This document shows, in pieces, positions 25,261-35,862 of a stretch of DNA of 64,000 nucleotides. The stretch is from Roseicyclus marinus (lineage in GTDB: Bacteria; Pseudomonadota; Alphaproteobacteria; Rhodobacterales; Rhodobacteraceae), in assembly GCF_036322625.1 (NCBI RefSeq), contig NZ_AP027266.1, positions 1,243,001-1,307,000 on the forward strand, read 5' to 3'. The position numbers were made by a program, and so were the translations under genes. Position 1 is the first letter of the stretch, and each line of letters starts with the position of its first letter. The notes beneath the pieces were generated by a model that saw only the letters and a list, made by a program, of their open reading frames with translations, made no database searches and had not been told where the DNA came from.

Positions 25261-28065
25261 ATGGCATTCGGCAAGGGACATCACCTGCATCTGGTCGACG
25301 GCTCGGCCTTCATCTTCCGCGCCTATCACGCGCTGCCGCCGCTCACGCGGAAATCCGATGGCCTGCCCATCGGGGCCGTCTCGGGCTTTTGCAACATGAT
25401 CCACCGGATGATCGAGGCCAATACCGGCCCCGATGCGCCGACCCATGCCGCCGTCGTCTTTGACAAGGGCAGCCACACTTTCCGCAACGATCTCTACGAT
25501 CTCTACAAGGCCAACCGCGAGGCCATGCCCGAGGATCTGCGCCCCCAGATCCCGCTCACGCGCGAGGCGACGCGCGCCTTCAACCTTGCCTGTCTGGAAC
25601 TGGAGAATTACGAGGCCGATGACATCATCGCGACCCTCGCCCGTCAGGCTCGCGAGGCGGGCGGGCGCTGCACCATCATCTCCTCCGACAAGGACCTGAT
25701 GCAGCTTGTCGGCGGCGGGGTCGAAATGTTCGACGCGATGAAGAACACCCGCATCGACACAGAGGGGGTCGAGGCCAAGTTCGGGGTCACCCCCGACAAG
25801 GTCGTCGATGTGCAGGCGCTTGCGGGCGACAGCGTCGACAATATCCCCGGCGCCCCCGGCATCGGGATCAAGACCGCGGCGCTTTTGATCAACGAATTCG
25901 GCAGCCTCGAGGCGCTGCTGGAGCGCGCCGAAGAGGTTCCGCAACCCAAGCGCCGCCAGACGCTCATCGATTTCGCCGATCAGATCCGCCTGTCCAAGCG
26001 TCTGGTCACGCTCGACGATCAGGTGCCCCTCGATGTCACGCTCGACGATCTGGAGGTGATGGAACCCGATGCGCAGGTGCTGCTCGAATTCCTGGGCAAG
26101 ATGGAATTCCGCACGCTGACCAAGCGCATTGCCGATGGTCTGGGGGTCGAGGCGCCCGCCATCCTCGATGCCGATCCCGCAGGCGCCGACCCCGCACCGG
26201 GCGATGCACCTGCCATGCCCCCCATCGACCGCGCCACCTACGAGGTCGTGCGCGATGCCGCCACGCTCAAGGCATGGATCGACCGCGCCACCGCGCGGGG
26301 CGAGCTGGCCATCGACACCGAAACCACCGGCCTGGACGAGATGACCGCCGATCTGGTGGGCGTGGCGCTTGCCACCGGGCCGGGGGCCGCCTGCTACATC
26401 CCGCTCGCCCACAAGGCCGAAGGGGGCGAGGGGCTTTTCGGCTCCGACGCCTTGGCCGAGGGGCAGTTGGGCCTCGAGGAGGCGCTGGCGCTCCTCAAGC
26501 CGCTTTTCGAGGATGCGAGCGTCCTGAAAATCCTGCAAAACGCCAAATATGACGTGAAGATCCTCGCGCGCTACGGGATCAATGTCGCGCCCATCGACGA
26601 CACGATGCTCATGTCCTACGCGATGAACGCGGGCCTGCACGGCCACGGGATGGATGCGCTGTCCGAACGCTACCTTGGCCATGTGCCGATCCCGATCAAG
26701 GATCTGATCGGTTCGGGCAAATCCCAGATCACCTTCGACCGGGTCAAGATCGAGGATGCCGCCCCCTATGCCGCCGAAGATGCCGATGTGACATGGCGGC
26801 TGTGGCAGACCTTCAAGCCGCAACTCCACCGAGCGCAGGTGACCACCGTCTACGAGACGCTGGAACGCCCGCTGGTGCCGGTTCTGGCGCGCATGGAAAT
26901 GGCCGGCATCAAGGTCGACCGCGATGTGCTGAGCCGCATGTCCAACGCCTTCGCCCAGAAAATGGCGGGGCTCGAGGCCGAGATCCACGAGCTTGCGGGC
27001 GAAAGCTTCAACGTCGGATCGCCCGCCCAACTGGGCGAGATCCTGTTCGAAAAGATGGGTCTGCCCGGCGGGCAAAAGGGCAAGACCGGCAAATACGCCA
27101 CCCCCGCCGATGTGCTGGAGGATCTGGCCACCGAACATGACCTTCCGGGCCGCGTGCTCGACTGGCGGCAGCTGTCGAAACTGAAATCGACCTATACCGA
27201 CGCGCTGCAGGACCACATCAACCGCGACACGGGCCGCGTCCATACCTCCTATGTCATCGCGGGCGCCAATACCGGGCGCCTCGCCTCGACCGACCCGAAC
27301 TTGCAAAACATCCCTGTCCGAAGCGAAGAAGGCCGCCGCATCCGCGAGGCATTCGTTGCAGACACGGGCAAGGTTCTGGTATCGCTCGACTATTCCCAGA
27401 TCGAATTGCGCATCCTGGCCCATATCGCCGGGATCGACGCGCTGAAACAGGCCTTCCGCGAGGGGCAGGACATTCACGCCGCCACCGCCTCGGAAATGTT
27501 CAGCGTGCCGCTCGACCAGATGACATCCGATGTCCGCCGTCAGGCCAAGGCGATTAATTTTGGCGTGATCTACGGCATCTCGGGCTTTGGCCTTGCGCGC
27601 AACCTGCGCATTCCGCGCGCCGAGGCGCAGGGCTTCATCGACCGCTATTTCGAACGCTTCCCCGGCATCAAGGATTACATGGAGGCGACGAAATCCTTCG
27701 CCAAATCCAATGGCTACGTGCAGACGCTCTTCGGCCGCAAGATCCATACGCCCGAGATCAACGCCAAGGGCCCCGGCGCTGGCTTTGCCTATCGCGCGGC
27801 GATCAACGCGCCCATCCAGGGCACAGCCGCCGACATCATCCGCCGCGCCATGATCCGGATGGAGGATGCCATCCGCGACCTGCCCGCGCGGATGCTCTTG
27901 CAGGTCCATGACGAACTGCTGTTCGAGGTGGACGAGGGCGCGGTCGAGCCGCTCATCACCCGCGCCCGTGAGGTGATGGAAGGGGCCGCGCATCCCGCCG
28001 TGCATCTCGACGTGCCGCTGATCGTCGATGCGGGGCAGGGGGCCAATTGGGCCGTGGCCCATTGA
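25261..28065 (+). CDS. polA: DNA polymerase I
   Basis: The 934-residue enzyme (E. coli 928) fills gaps in repair and removes Okazaki primers. The 5'-3' exonuclease domain (about 1-290) has [14 protein letters not shown] and [13 protein letters not shown]. The 3'-5' exonuclease domain (about 320-510) keeps the metal-binding pair in [13 protein letters not shown], so proofreading should be active. The polymerase domain (about 520-934) has motif [15 protein letters not shown], the O-helix [13 protein letters not shown] and motif [13 protein letters not shown]. The ATG follows GGGGAAAGGGCGCGGCA. A pseudouridine synthase gene overlaps its end. Confidence 0.96.
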   Translation: MAFGKGHHLHLVDGSAFIFRAYHALPPLTRKSDGLPIGAVSGFCNMIHRMIEANTGPDAPTHAAVVFDKGSHTFRNDLYDLYKANREAMPEDLRPQIPLTREATRAFNLACLELENYEADDIIATLARQAREAGGRCTIISSDKDLMQLVGGGVEMFDAMKNTRIDTEGVEAKFGVTPDKVVDVQALAGDSVDNIPGAPGIGIKTAALLINEFGSLEALLERAEEVPQPKRRQTLIDFADQIRLSKRLVTLDDQVPLDVTLDDLEVMEPDAQVLLEFLGKMEFRTLTKRIADGLGVEAPAILDADPAGADPAPGDAPAMPPIDRATYEVVRDAATLKAWIDRATARGELAIDTETTGLDEMTADLVGVALATGPGAACYIPLAHKAEGGEGLFGSDALAEGQLGLEEALALLKPLFEDASVLKILQNAKYDVKILARYGINVAPIDDTMLMSYAMNAGLHGHGMDALSERYLGHVPIPIKDLIGSGKSQITFDRVKIEDAAPYAAEDADVTWRLWQTFKPQLHRAQVTTVYETLERPLVPVLARMEMAGIKVDRDVLSRMSNAFAQKMAGLEAEIHELAGESFNVGSPAQLGEILFEKMGLPGGQKGKTGKYATPADVLEDLATEHDLPGRVLDWRQLSKLKSTYTDALQDHINRDTGRVHTSYVIAGANTGRLASTDPNLQNIPVRSEEGRRIREAFVADTGKVLVSLDYSQIELRILAHIAGIDALKQAFREGQDIHAATASEMFSVPLDQMTSDVRRQAKAINFGVIYGISGFGLARNLRIPRAEAQGFIDRYFERFPGIKDYMEATKSFAKSNGYVQTLFGRKIHTPEINAKGPGAGFAYRAAINAPIQGTAADIIRRAMIRMEDAIRDLPARMLLQVHDELLFEVDEGAVEPLITRAREVMEGAAHPAVHLDVPLIVDAGQGANWAVAH

Positions 28066-28643
28066 GCCGCCCGCGCCCAAGACCCAGGACGCCCAAGGGC
28101 GAGACGCGGCTGATCGCGTTCAACAAGCCGATGGATGTCTTGAGCCAATTCACCGATGACGGGCATTGGCCGGGGCTGAAACGTTGGCTCGACATGCCGG
28201 GGATGTATCCGGCGGGCAGGCTCGATCGCGACAGCGAGGGGCTTCTCCTGCTCACCAATGACGGCATCTTGCAGGCGCGGTTGACCGATCCGAAATCGCA
28301 CACGCCCAAGACCTATTTCGCCCTCGTCGAAGGCATGCCCACGCCTTCGGCGCTCGAGGCGCTGCGCCTTGGCGTGACGCTCAAGGACGGGCCGACAAGA
28401 CCCGCACGGGTCGAGGAGGTGGCCGCGCCCTCTTGGCTCTGGCCCCGCGATCCCCCGGTGCGGTTCCGCGCGAACATCCCCGAGGCCTGGCTGAAACTGA
28501 CCATAACCGAGGGCCGCAACCGACAGGTCCGGCGCATGTGCGCCCATGTGGGCCTGCCGGTTCTGCGCCTCATACGCTGGTCCGTCGGGCCCCATACGGT
28601 CGAGGGCCTGCCGCCCGGCGGCTGGAAGGCCCTTCAACCCTGA
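28047..28643 (+). CDS. RsuA/RluE-family rRNA pseudouridine synthase
   Basis: A pseudouridine synthase of the small RluE-type, which modifies a single uridine in 23S rRNA. The catalytic Asp is in [40 protein letters not shown] and [12 protein letters not shown] are the other family blocks. No S4 domain is present, as in RluE. The start is uncertain. TTG at 28047 has GGGGG four bases upstream, and TTG at 28062 would overlap the polA stop as TTGA; there is no ATG before the conserved core. It is read with polA and ends at a palindromic terminator (28653-28690). Confidence 0.85.
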   Translation: MGRGPLSRPRPRPRTPKGETRLIAFNKPMDVLSQFTDDGHWPGLKRWLDMPGMYPAGRLDRDSEGLLLLTNDGILQARLTDPKSHTPKTYFALVEGMPTPSALEALRLGVTLKDGPTRPARVEEVAAPSWLWPRDPPVRFRANIPEAWLKLTITEGRNRQVRRMCAHVGLPVLRLIRWSVGPHTVEGLPPGGWKALQP

Positions 28644-28652
28644 AAAGGTAAG

Positions 28653-28690
28653 ACTGCAGTTTTGCCGAGCGGAAAACTGCAGTTTTCCGC
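28653..28690. terminator. Palindromic terminator between the pseudouridine synthase and AhpD-like genes
   Basis: ACTGCAGTTTT (28653-28663) pairs with AAAACTGCAGT (28673-28683) across a 9-base loop, followed by TTT, which fits a rho-independent terminator. The right part (28669-28690) is also a perfect 22-base palindrome centred on CTGCAG. It sits between converging genes, so it may act in both directions. Confidence 0.6.
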
Positions 28691-28693
28691 CCC

Positions 28694-29026
28694 TCACGAC
28701 AGCTGGTCAAAGGCCTCCATCGCCTTGGCCCCGTACATGTAGCCAGGGCCCCCGTTCATCAGCACGCAGACATTGACCGTCTCGGCCACCTCCTCGCGCG
28801 TGGCGCCCGCCCGGATCGCCGCCTTGATGTGGAAGCCGATGCAATCGTTGCATTGCTTGGAAATCCCGATCGCCAGCGCGATCAGCTCCTTGTCCTTCGT
28901 CGATAGCGCACCGGGGGCAAGGGCCGCTTCGTGCAGCTCGTGAAATCCCTTGGCGGTCGCGGCTTGTTCCGCGCGCATCGGCCCCAGCAGGGCAGAGGTG
29001 TGGCGCAGCGTGTCTTTCCAATCCAT
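28694..29026 (-). CDS. AhpD-like / carboxymuconolactone decarboxylase family protein
   Basis: A 110-residue all-helical protein of the CMD/AhpD superfamily. It carries the redox motif CNDCIGFH, with the Cys pair and downstream His of AhpD-type thiol peroxidases, and KELIALAIGIS before it. True PcaC enzymes lack that Cys pair, so a redox role is more likely than decarboxylation. The ATG at 29026 was preferred to upstream starts because the family begins MDWKDTL. It lies 162 bases downstream of the pyruvate dehydrogenase E2 gene on the same strand. In Mycobacterium AhpD draws electrons from a lipoylated E2, which makes the position notable. Confidence 0.82.
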   Translation of the reverse strand: MDWKDTLRHTSALLGPMRAEQAATAKGFHELHEAALAPGALSTKDKELIALAIGISKQCNDCIGFHIKAAIRAGATREEVAETVNVCVLMNGGPGYMYGAKAMEAFDQLS

Positions 29027-29188
29027 CGGCAATGTCCTTGTGCAAGATCTCCCCGCCGATAGATCGGCGGACAGTCCCGCACCTTGCGTCAGATCAAACG
29101 TCACCCCGAAATGGCGACGGGGCCGCGCGTCTCCGCGCAGCCCCGTCTGAAAGCGTCGCCACTCCTCCCCGGCGCCGCTATTCCTTGT

Positions 29189-30505
29189 TCATGCAAGCAT
29201 TGTCATCGGGTTCTCTAGATTGTCAACAATTGCTTGCAGAAGCTCGGCACCCAGCGCCCCGTCGATGACCCGGTGATCCACCGACAGCGTCACCGACATG
29301 ACGGTGGCGACGGTCAATTCCCCATCAGCCCCCACCACGGGTTTCTTCACGCCTGCCCCCACGGCCAGGATCGCGCCATGCGGCGGGTTGATCACCGCGT
29401 CGAAATTCTCGATGCCGAACATGCCGAGGTTCGAGATCGCGAAACTGCCGCCCACGTATTCATGCGGCGCGAGCTTGCGGTCACGGGCGCGCGTGGCCAG
29501 GTCCTTCATCTCCGCCGAGAGCGCCGAGATCGATTTTTGATGCGCGTCCTTGAGGACGGGGGTGAACAAGCCCCCATCGACCGCGACGGCCACCGCCACA
29601 TCGGACGGTTTCAGCCGCAGCATCCGGTCGCCCGCCCAGACGGCATTGGCGGCAGGCACCTGTTGCAGCGCATTGGCACAGGCCTTGATGATGAAGTCAT
29701 TGACCGACAGCTTCACCCCGCGCCCCTCCAGCTGCTTGTTCAGCTGGCCACGGAATTTCATCAGCGCGTCGAGCTTGATGTCGCGGCGCAGGTAGAAATG
29801 CGGGATGGTCTGTTTCGCCTCGGTCAGGCGGGCGGCAACCGTGCGGCGCATCCCGTCAAGCTTGACCTCGTCGTAATCGCGGCCCTCGTACATGCGCATG
29901 ACCTGTGCCGCATCGGGGCCCGTGGGCATCGCGGCGGCGGCGGCCTTGGGCGCTTCCGCAGGGGCAGCGGCTGCTGCGGCAGGGGCGGCGGCGGATTTGG
30001 GCGCGGCACCGGCGGTCGCGCCGGTCACATCGGCCTTGACGATCCGGCCATGCGGACCCGTGCCCTTGATCGCGGACAGGTCCAGCCCCTTGTCGGCGGC
30101 GATCCGGCGCGCCAGCGGCGAGGCAAAGACGCGCCCGCCATCGGCCCCCTTGGTGGCAGCGGGCGCTGCAGTCGCCGCGGGAGCCGCGGCCGGTGCGGCC
30201 TTCTCGGCCGCCTTCGGGGCCTCGGCGGCGGGTTTGGCGGGGGCGGCATCCTCGGCGCTTTCACCCTCGGCCAGCAGAACGGCGATGGGGGCATTCACCT
30301 TCACCCCCGCGCTGCCTTCTTCTACAAGGATCTTGCCGATCACGCCTTCATCGACGGCTTCGAATTCCATCGTGGCCTTGTCGGTCTCGATCTCGGCCAG
30401 GATGTCGCCGGCAGCGACGGTATCGCCCTCTTTGACCAGCCATTTGGCCAGCGTCCCCTCCTCCATGGTCGGGGACAGCGCGGGCATCAGGATTTCCGTG
30501 GGCAT
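29189..30505 (-). CDS. pdhC: Pyruvate dehydrogenase E2 (dihydrolipoamide acetyltransferase)
   Basis: The 438-residue core subunit moves acetyl from E1 to CoA. A lipoyl domain (about 1-80) has the lipoylated Lys in [12 protein letters not shown]. An Ala/Pro linker follows, then a peripheral-subunit-binding domain (about 130-165, [17 protein letters not shown]), a second linker and the catalytic domain (about 205-438) with HxxxD as VDHRVIDGA near the C terminus. It is the third gene of pdhA-pdhB-pdhC on the minus strand, 13 bases after pdhB. No lipoamide dehydrogenase gene follows; an AhpD-like gene does. The lipoyl domain is nearly identical to that of PdhB. Confidence 0.94.
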   Translation of the reverse strand: MPTEILMPALSPTMEEGTLAKWLVKEGDTVAAGDILAEIETDKATMEFEAVDEGVIGKILVEEGSAGVKVNAPIAVLLAEGESAEDAAPAKPAAEAPKAAEKAAPAAAPAATAAPAATKGADGGRVFASPLARRIAADKGLDLSAIKGTGPHGRIVKADVTGATAGAAPKSAAAPAAAAAAPAEAPKAAAAAMPTGPDAAQVMRMYEGRDYDEVKLDGMRRTVAARLTEAKQTIPHFYLRRDIKLDALMKFRGQLNKQLEGRGVKLSVNDFIIKACANALQQVPAANAVWAGDRMLRLKPSDVAVAVAVDGGLFTPVLKDAHQKSISALSAEMKDLATRARDRKLAPHEYVGGSFAISNLGMFGIENFDAVINPPHGAILAVGAGVKKPVVGADGELTVATVMSVTLSVDHRVIDGALGAELLQAIVDNLENPMTMLA

Positions 30506-30518
30506 CGCGCGCTTCTCC

Positions 30519-31895
30519 TCAGCGGTAGGTGACTTTGCGGACGGCCTCGATCACCTCGGCGGTGGAGGTCAGCGCCAGTTTCTCGAGATTGGCCGCATAG
30601 GGCATCGGCACGTCCTTGCCGGTGCAGTTCAGGACCGGCGCATCGAGGTAATCGAAGGCATGGGTCATGATATAGGCCGACAGGTGGTTGCCGATGGAGC
30701 AGACCGGGAAGCCTTCTTCGACGGTCACGCAGCGGTTGGTTTTCCGCACGCTCTCGAGGATCGTGTCGTAATCGAGCGGGCGCAGCGTGCGCAGGTCGAT
30801 CACCTCGGCCTCGATCCCCTCGGCGGCCAGTTTCTCGGCCGCTTCCAGCGCATAGGTCATCCCGATGCCAAAGCTCACGATGGTGACATCCGAACCTTCG
30901 CGCCAGATCCGCGCCTTGCCGAAGGGGATGGTGAAATCTTCCACATCCGGCACCTCGAAGGACCGGCCGTAGAGGATCTCGTTCTCAAGGAAGATCACAG
31001 GGTTCGGATCGCGGATCGCGGTTTTCAAAAGGCCCTTGGCGTCCGCCGCCGAATAGGGCTGCACCACCTTCAGGCCCGGAATGTGGGAATACCACGCGGC
31101 GTAATCCTGGCTGTGCTGCGCGCCCACGCGGGCGGCGGCCCCATTCGGGCCACGGAAGACCATCGGAGCACCCATCTGGCCGCCCGACATGTAAAGCGTC
31201 TTGGCCGCCGAGTTGATGATATGGTCGATCGCCTGCATCGCGAAGTTGAAGGTCATGAATTCGACGATGGGCTTCAGCCCGCCGAATGCCGCACCGACCC
31301 CGATACCGGCGAAACCATGTTCGGTGATCGGCGTGTCGATCACGCGGCGCGCGCCGAATTCGTCGAGCAAGCCTTGGGTGATCTTGTAGGCGCCCTGATA
31401 TTCGGCCACCTCCTCGCCCATGACAAAGACGGTGTCATCGGCGCGCATTTCCTCGGCCATCGCGTCGCGGAGCGCCTCGCGCACCGTCTGGGTCTTCATC
31501 TTGGTCCCTTCGGGCCAATCGGGCGTGCGCGGTGCCTTGGGCGCTGCCGGGGCAGGGGCCGCCGTCGCGGGTGCTGGATCGGCCCGCCCTTCCGAAGTCT
31601 GGAGTGCCGCAGGCGCGGGGGCGGCCGCCTCTTTCGGGGCTTCCATCTCCTCGCCGGCCTCGCCGATGAGGGCGATGGGGGTGTTGACCTTCACGCCCTC
31701 GGTCCCCTCGGGGACAAGGATCTTGCCGATCACGCCTTCGTCGACCGCCTCGAATTCCATCGTGGCCTTGTCGGTTTCGATCTCGGCCAGGATGTCACCG
31801 GCATTGACGGTGTCGCCTTCCTTGACCAGCCATTTGGCGAGCGTGCCTTCCTCCATCGTGGGCGAGAGGGCGGGCATGAGAATTTCGGTTGCCAT
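30519..31895 (-). CDS. pdhB: Pyruvate dehydrogenase E1 beta with N-terminal lipoyl domain
   Basis: A 458-residue E1 beta subunit. Unlike most bacteria, but as in other alphaproteobacteria, it starts with its own lipoyl domain (about 1-80, [12 protein letters not shown]), then an Ala/Pro linker, and only then the transketolase-type catalytic part (about 135-458), with [34 protein letters not shown] and [21 protein letters not shown]. The thiamine diphosphate site is formed with PdhA. It follows pdhA by 14 bases. Its lipoyl segment matches that of pdhC closely in protein and DNA sequence, a sign of duplication kept similar. Confidence 0.94.
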   Translation of the reverse strand: MATEILMPALSPTMEEGTLAKWLVKEGDTVNAGDILAEIETDKATMEFEAVDEGVIGKILVPEGTEGVKVNTPIALIGEAGEEMEAPKEAAAPAPAALQTSEGRADPAPATAAPAPAAPKAPRTPDWPEGTKMKTQTVREALRDAMAEEMRADDTVFVMGEEVAEYQGAYKITQGLLDEFGARRVIDTPITEHGFAGIGVGAAFGGLKPIVEFMTFNFAMQAIDHIINSAAKTLYMSGGQMGAPMVFRGPNGAAARVGAQHSQDYAAWYSHIPGLKVVQPYSAADAKGLLKTAIRDPNPVIFLENEILYGRSFEVPDVEDFTIPFGKARIWREGSDVTIVSFGIGMTYALEAAEKLAAEGIEAEVIDLRTLRPLDYDTILESVRKTNRCVTVEEGFPVCSIGNHLSAYIMTHAFDYLDAPVLNCTGKDVPMPYAANLEKLALTSTAEVIEAVRKVTYR

Positions 31896-31909
31896 GTCTG
31901 TCTGCTCCC

Positions 31910-32935
31910 TCAGGCGGTCTGCGGTGCCGCGTCGGCGTAGATGTCGGTCCAGAGCTCGGACAGGTCCGGCTCGGGGCTTTCCTTGGAGAATTCGGCCGCC
32001 TCGTTGACGATGTCCTTGATCTCCTTGTCGATCTTTTTCAGATCCTCTTCGGAGGCATGGCCGCCGGTCAGCAGCATCTGGCGGACATTTTCGATGGCGT
32101 CGCGCTTTTCGCGCATCTCCTGCACCTCTTCACGGGTGCGGTATTTCGCGGGGTCCGACATGGAATGCCCACGGTAGCGATAGGTCATGACCTCGAGGAT
32201 ATAGGGCCCCTTGCCCGCGCGGCAGTGCGCGACGGCGCGTTCGCCCGCGTCCTTGACGGCCAGAACGTCCATGCCGTCGACCGCTTCGCCCTTGATCCCG
32301 TAGGCGACGCCGCGTTCCCAGAAATCGGGGGATTTGGTGGCGCGCTTGACGCTCGTGCCCATGGCATACTGGTTGTTCTCGATCACGAAGATGACCGGCA
32401 AATCCCAGAGCTGGGCCATGTTGTAGCTCTCGGCCACCTGGCCCTGGTTCGCGGCCCCATCCCCGAAATAGGTGAAGGTGACGCGGTCATTGCCGAGGTA
32501 TTTGTCGGCAAAGGCCAGGCCCGCGCCGATCGGTACCTGGGCTGCAACGATGCCATGGCCGCCGTAGAAATGCTTCTCCTTGGAGAACATGTGCATCGAG
32601 CCGCCCTTGCCCTTGGAATAGCCGCCGATGCGCCCGGTCAGTTCCGCCATCACGCCCTTGGGGTCCATGCCGCAAGCCAGCATATGCCCGTGGTCGCGGT
32701 AGGAGGTGACGCGCTTGTCGCCTTCGGAGGCCGCAGCCTCGAGGCCCACCACGACCGCTTCTTGCCCGATATAGAGGTGACAGAAGCCGCCGATCAGGCC
32801 CATGCCGTAAAGCTGGCCCGCCTTTTCCTCGAAGCGGCGGATCAAGAGCATCTCGCGGTAATAGCGCTTGAGCTCATCTGCCGAGACATTCGGCGTGGCA
32901 CCTGCCGGTGCTGCGGCGGTCTTGCGTGGTGGCAT
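31910..32935 (-). CDS. pdhA: Pyruvate dehydrogenase E1 alpha
   Basis: A 341-residue subunit that decarboxylates pyruvate on thiamine diphosphate. The cofactor motif [23 protein letters not shown] (Gly-Asp-Gly...Asn) is intact, and the regulatory loop region [16 protein letters not shown] is present. [18 protein letters not shown] opens the catalytic part. The ATG at 32935 sits nine bases after GGAGG, a better position than the ATG at 32944. It heads the pdh run. A GTTTAAC/GTTGAAC inverted repeat at 32969-32982 lies just upstream of the start. Confidence 0.95.
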   Translation of the reverse strand: MPPRKTAAAPAGATPNVSADELKRYYREMLLIRRFEEKAGQLYGMGLIGGFCHLYIGQEAVVVGLEAAASEGDKRVTSYRDHGHMLACGMDPKGVMAELTGRIGGYSKGKGGSMHMFSKEKHFYGGHGIVAAQVPIGAGLAFADKYLGNDRVTFTYFGDGAANQGQVAESYNMAQLWDLPVIFVIENNQYAMGTSVKRATKSPDFWERGVAYGIKGEAVDGMDVLAVKDAGERAVAHCRAGKGPYILEVMTYRYRGHSMSDPAKYRTREEVQEMREKRDAIENVRQMLLTGGHASEEDLKKIDKEIKDIVNEAAEFSKESPEPDLSELWTDIYADAAPQTA

Positions 32936-32968
32936 TCGGGTCATCCTCCCCCGGGGGTCGCAGAGATA

Positions 32969-32982
32969 GTTTAACGTTGAAC
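32969..32982. promoter_or_regulatory. Inverted repeat upstream of pdhA (candidate operator)
   Basis: GTTTAACGTTGAAC is a near-perfect palindrome centred on AACGTT, 34 bases upstream of the pdhA start codon. LacI-family regulators often bind sites with a central CG of this form, so control of pdh by such a protein is possible. Confidence 0.4.
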
Positions 32983-33076
32983 ATTTCTCTAGCAGAGGCA
33001 ACCGCAGATTGCACCCCGCAATCCTGACGCAGGGGCTTGCAGGGGATGCAAGGCTTCACGGCCAGTGCCGCGTCTT

Positions 33077-33099
33077 GCATATTTGGGGAAAGATGAAGG
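33077..33099 (+). repeat. Dispersed intergenic element, copy 4
   Basis: Reads GCATATTT-GG-GGAAAGATGAAGG in the 250-base gap between the pdhA start and the ftsB-like stop. Confidence 0.8.
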
Positions 33100-33186
33100 C
33101 AAGGGGGGATGGGCGCGAGCCGCCGCGCGGTTTTGGAGGCCGTATTCCGGCCTCTACCGGCCGAGGCGCTCATTCAGGGCGAAGGC

Positions 33187-33480
33187 TCAGGGCAAGATGA
33201 TTTCGTCGGCGCGGACATAGCCCAGCACGTCGCGGGCCTGTTCGTCGAGCAGGTCGAGATCGAGGAAATCATCCGACAACCGGCGCGTCAGCAATTCCAT
33301 CCGCCCCACTTCGGCCTCAAGCGCGGCAAGCTGGGTTTCCAGCCGATCGGCCTCGGCACTGATCTGGATGCGCTGGAACAGGCCGTAATTCCCCTGCACC
33401 GCGGTGAAGGTGAAATAGGCCCCGATCAACAACAGGGCGAGGGGCAGGACAAGCCCGGTGAGCGATGCGCTGCGCGCCAT
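33187..33480 (-). CDS. FtsB/DivIC-family septum formation initiator
   Basis: A 97-residue bitopic membrane protein: one transmembrane helix (about 8-28, LVLPLALLLIGAYFTFTAV), then a coiled-coil with regular heptads (about 38-75, EADRLETQLAALEAEVGRMELL). GNYGLFQRI links them, as in FtsB-type proteins. It would join the cell-division complex at the septum. It lies between the aldolase gene and the pdh operon on the same strand, with spacers on both sides, so it is probably independently transcribed. Confidence 0.83.
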   Translation of the reverse strand: MARSASLTGLVLPLALLLIGAYFTFTAVQGNYGLFQRIQISAEADRLETQLAALEAEVGRMELLTRRLSDDFLDLDLLDEQARDVLGYVRADEIILP

Positions 33481-33605
33481 GAGATGATCTGCCTGTGCCT
33501 CGGATCAATCGGCCCTCTGACGGGGCCGTAGGGGGAGATTCGCACATTGATTCGCAAAAGGGAATCCCCCCTTTCGATTCGCCCACAGGCAGCGGGCGGC
33601 CGCGC

Positions 33606-34496
33606 TCAGGCGATGGAGGCCGCCCGGATCGCGTCGATCGTGGCACCAAGCGTCGTGTTGAAATCGGCATCCGATTGCCCGGCCGACAGGCCTTCGGTCA
33701 GGGCGCGGGAGAAGCTTGCGATCATGCCCGGATTGGCGGCGAGACGCTTGCAGGCCTCGGCCCGGTCATAGCCGCCCGACAGCGCCACGACGCGCATCAC
33801 GCGCGGATGGGCGATCAGCGGCGCATAAAGACCCGCCTTGGTCGGGATGGTCAGTTTCAGCATCACCTGCTGGCCCTCGGGGATGGCATCGACCCCCTTG
33901 AGCAATTCGGCAAGCAAGATCTCCTCGGCCTCGGCCTTGTCGGGGGCCTTGATGTCGACCTCGGGTTCCAGGATTGGGACCAGCCCCTTGGCCAGCACCT
34001 GGAAGCCCAGATCGACCTGTTGCGCCACGATATCCGCGATGCCGCCCGCATTGGCCGCAAGGATCACGGAGCGTTCCTTGGTGCCGAAGATCCCCTTGGC
34101 GACCGCCCGGTCGAGCAGCGCGTCGAGGCCGGGAATGGGCTTCATCATCTGGACGCCGCTTGCCGCCTCTTCCAGACCCTTGTCGATCTTGAGGAAGGGA
34201 ACGACGCCCTTGTCCTCCCACAGATAGGTCGCGGCGGGTTTGCCCGCGAAATCGCGGTCCATCGTCTGTTCGAACAGGATCGCGCCGATCACCTTGTCGC
34301 CGGTAAAGACGGGCGAGGTGGCGATGCGCGTGCGCATGGCATGGATGAGGTCGAACATCTCGGCCTCGGAGCCATAGGCGCTGTCCTCGATCCCGTAGAG
34401 CCGCAGAGCCTTGGGGGTCGATCCGCCCGATTGGTCGAGGGCGGCGATGAACCCCTGTCCGGTGGCGATCCGGTCTGTCATGGCGGCTTGGGGCAT
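33606..34496 (-). CDS. Fructose-bisphosphate aldolase, class I
   Basis: A 296-residue class I aldolase that forms a Schiff base with fructose 1,6-bisphosphate. It begins TDRIATGQGFIAALDQSGGSTPKAL, a signature of the bacterial short class I group. The substrate lysine is likely the one in MLKLTIPTKAGLY, and ILEPEVDIKAP and VVALSGGYDRAEA supply the phosphate site. No zinc-binding class II pattern is present. The ATG at 34496 has AGGAG about ten bases upstream. pgk lies upstream on the same strand, so two glycolytic steps are neighbours. Confidence 0.9.
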   Translation of the reverse strand: MPQAAMTDRIATGQGFIAALDQSGGSTPKALRLYGIEDSAYGSEAEMFDLIHAMRTRIATSPVFTGDKVIGAILFEQTMDRDFAGKPAATYLWEDKGVVPFLKIDKGLEEAASGVQMMKPIPGLDALLDRAVAKGIFGTKERSVILAANAGGIADIVAQQVDLGFQVLAKGLVPILEPEVDIKAPDKAEAEEILLAELLKGVDAIPEGQQVMLKLTIPTKAGLYAPLIAHPRVMRVVALSGGYDRAEACKRLAANPGMIASFSRALTEGLSAGQSDADFNTTLGATIDAIRAASIA

Positions 34497-34585
34497 CTGT
34501 CTCGCTCTCCTGATGGGCTGGGTGTCGCGCCTGTCTGCCAAAGCGGGCGGGCGCTGTCCATTATGGTGGCGCAAACAGTGGCCGT

Positions 34586-35770
34586 TCAGCCCGCCTGTTC
34601 CAGCGCGGCGACGCCGGGCAGTGTCTTGCCTTCCATCCATTCCAGGAATGCACCGCCCGCCGTCGAGACATAGGTGAAGCGATCGGCAGCCCCCGCATGG
34701 TTCAGCGCCGCGACCGTGTCGCCGCCCCCCGCGACGGAGACAAGCCGCCCTGCCGCCGTCAGATCGGCGGCGGCCCGTGCGGCCGCGATGGTCGCCGTGT
34801 CGAAGGGCGCGATCTCGAAGGCGCCGAGCGGCCCGTTCCAGATCAGCGTCCGGGCCGTGTCGAAAGCCGCGATGATGCGGGCGACCGTCGCGGGGCCTGC
34901 GTCAAGGATCATGCCGCCCTCGGGCACGGCATCTGCGGCGACCGTCACGTGATCGGCCCCGGCGGCGAAGCGCTCCGCCACCACGACATCCTCGGGCAGG
35001 ATGATCTCGCAGCCCTTGGCCTTTGCCTTGTCCATGATCGCGCGGGCAGTGTCGGCCAGATCATGTTCGCACAGGGATGTGCCGACATTCAGCCCCTGTG
35101 CCGCCAGAAACGTGTTCGCCATGCCGCCGCCGATGACCAGCCGGTCGACCTTTTCGATCAGGTTCGACAGCAGGTCGAGCTTGGTCGACACCTTGGCCCC
35201 GCCCACGACCGCGACCACGGGGCGCTCCGGCTTGCCAAGCGCTGCCTCCAGCGCGCGCAATTCCGCCTCCATCAGGCGACCGGCACAGGCCGGCAAGAGA
35301 TGCGCCAGCGCCTCGGTGGAGGCATGGGCCCGGTGCGCCGCAGAAAAGGCATCGTTGCAATAGATATCCCCCAAGCCTGCCAGGTCGGCGGCAAAGCCCG
35401 GATCGTTCTTTTCCTCGCCGGGAAAGAAGCGGATGTTTTCCAGAAGCAGCACCTCGCCCGGTGCCATCGCGGCGATGGCGGTGCCGAAATCCTCGGCGGC
35501 AAAGCCCACGGGCTGGCCCAGGGCGGCCTCGAGCGCGGGCAGCGTCACCTTGAGCGACATCTCCGGCACGACCTTGCCCTTGGGCCGGTCGAAATGGGCG
35601 ATCAGGACGGGCTTGCCCCCCTTGGCCAGGATGTCACGGATCGTGGGCAGGATGCGCGTGATGCGGGTGTCATCGGTGACGCGACCGTCCTGCACGGGCA
35701 CGTTGATGTCCACGCGGGTCAGAACGACCTTGCCCGACAGGTCCATGTCATCGAGGGTTTTCCAGCTCAT
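34586..35770 (-). CDS. pgk: Phosphoglycerate kinase
   Basis: A 394-residue monomeric kinase transferring phosphate between 1,3-bisphosphoglycerate and ADP. The substrate-binding N domain has [13 protein letters not shown] and [11 protein letters not shown]. The hinge and nucleotide domain have [28 protein letters not shown] and the Gly-rich end [11 protein letters not shown]. The length is typical (387-400). The aldolase gene follows on the same strand after about 90 bases. The glyceraldehyde-3-phosphate dehydrogenase gene that often precedes pgk is absent here; a Fur-family gene stands there instead. Confidence 0.95.
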   Translation of the reverse strand: MSWKTLDDMDLSGKVVLTRVDINVPVQDGRVTDDTRITRILPTIRDILAKGGKPVLIAHFDRPKGKVVPEMSLKVTLPALEAALGQPVGFAAEDFGTAIAAMAPGEVLLLENIRFFPGEEKNDPGFAADLAGLGDIYCNDAFSAAHRAHASTEALAHLLPACAGRLMEAELRALEAALGKPERPVVAVVGGAKVSTKLDLLSNLIEKVDRLVIGGGMANTFLAAQGLNVGTSLCEHDLADTARAIMDKAKAKGCEIILPEDVVVAERFAAGADHVTVAADAVPEGGMILDAGPATVARIIAAFDTARTLIWNGPLGAFEIAPFDTATIAAARAAADLTAAGRLVSVAGGGDTVAALNHAGAADRFTYVSTAGGAFLEWMEGKTLPGVAALEQAG

Positions 35771-35862
35771 CGCATTCTCCGTCTTCTGTTCGCGCAGGTC
35801 ATATCACGCGCCGCGTGACAGGCCAGAGACTTGGGGCCAGAGGCTTGGGACCGCCGGTGGCC

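Noticed and set aside
25120-28080. 986-codon minus-strand frame across polA
   Set aside because: It mirrors polA throughout. polA is unmistakable and the mirror protein is low-complexity.
29075-29150. GC-rich hairpin GACGGGGC...GCCCCGTC after pdhC as a terminator
   Set aside because: The stem exists but is not followed by Ts on the minus strand, and the AhpD-like gene follows. I could not decide between terminator and processing site, so I do not list it.
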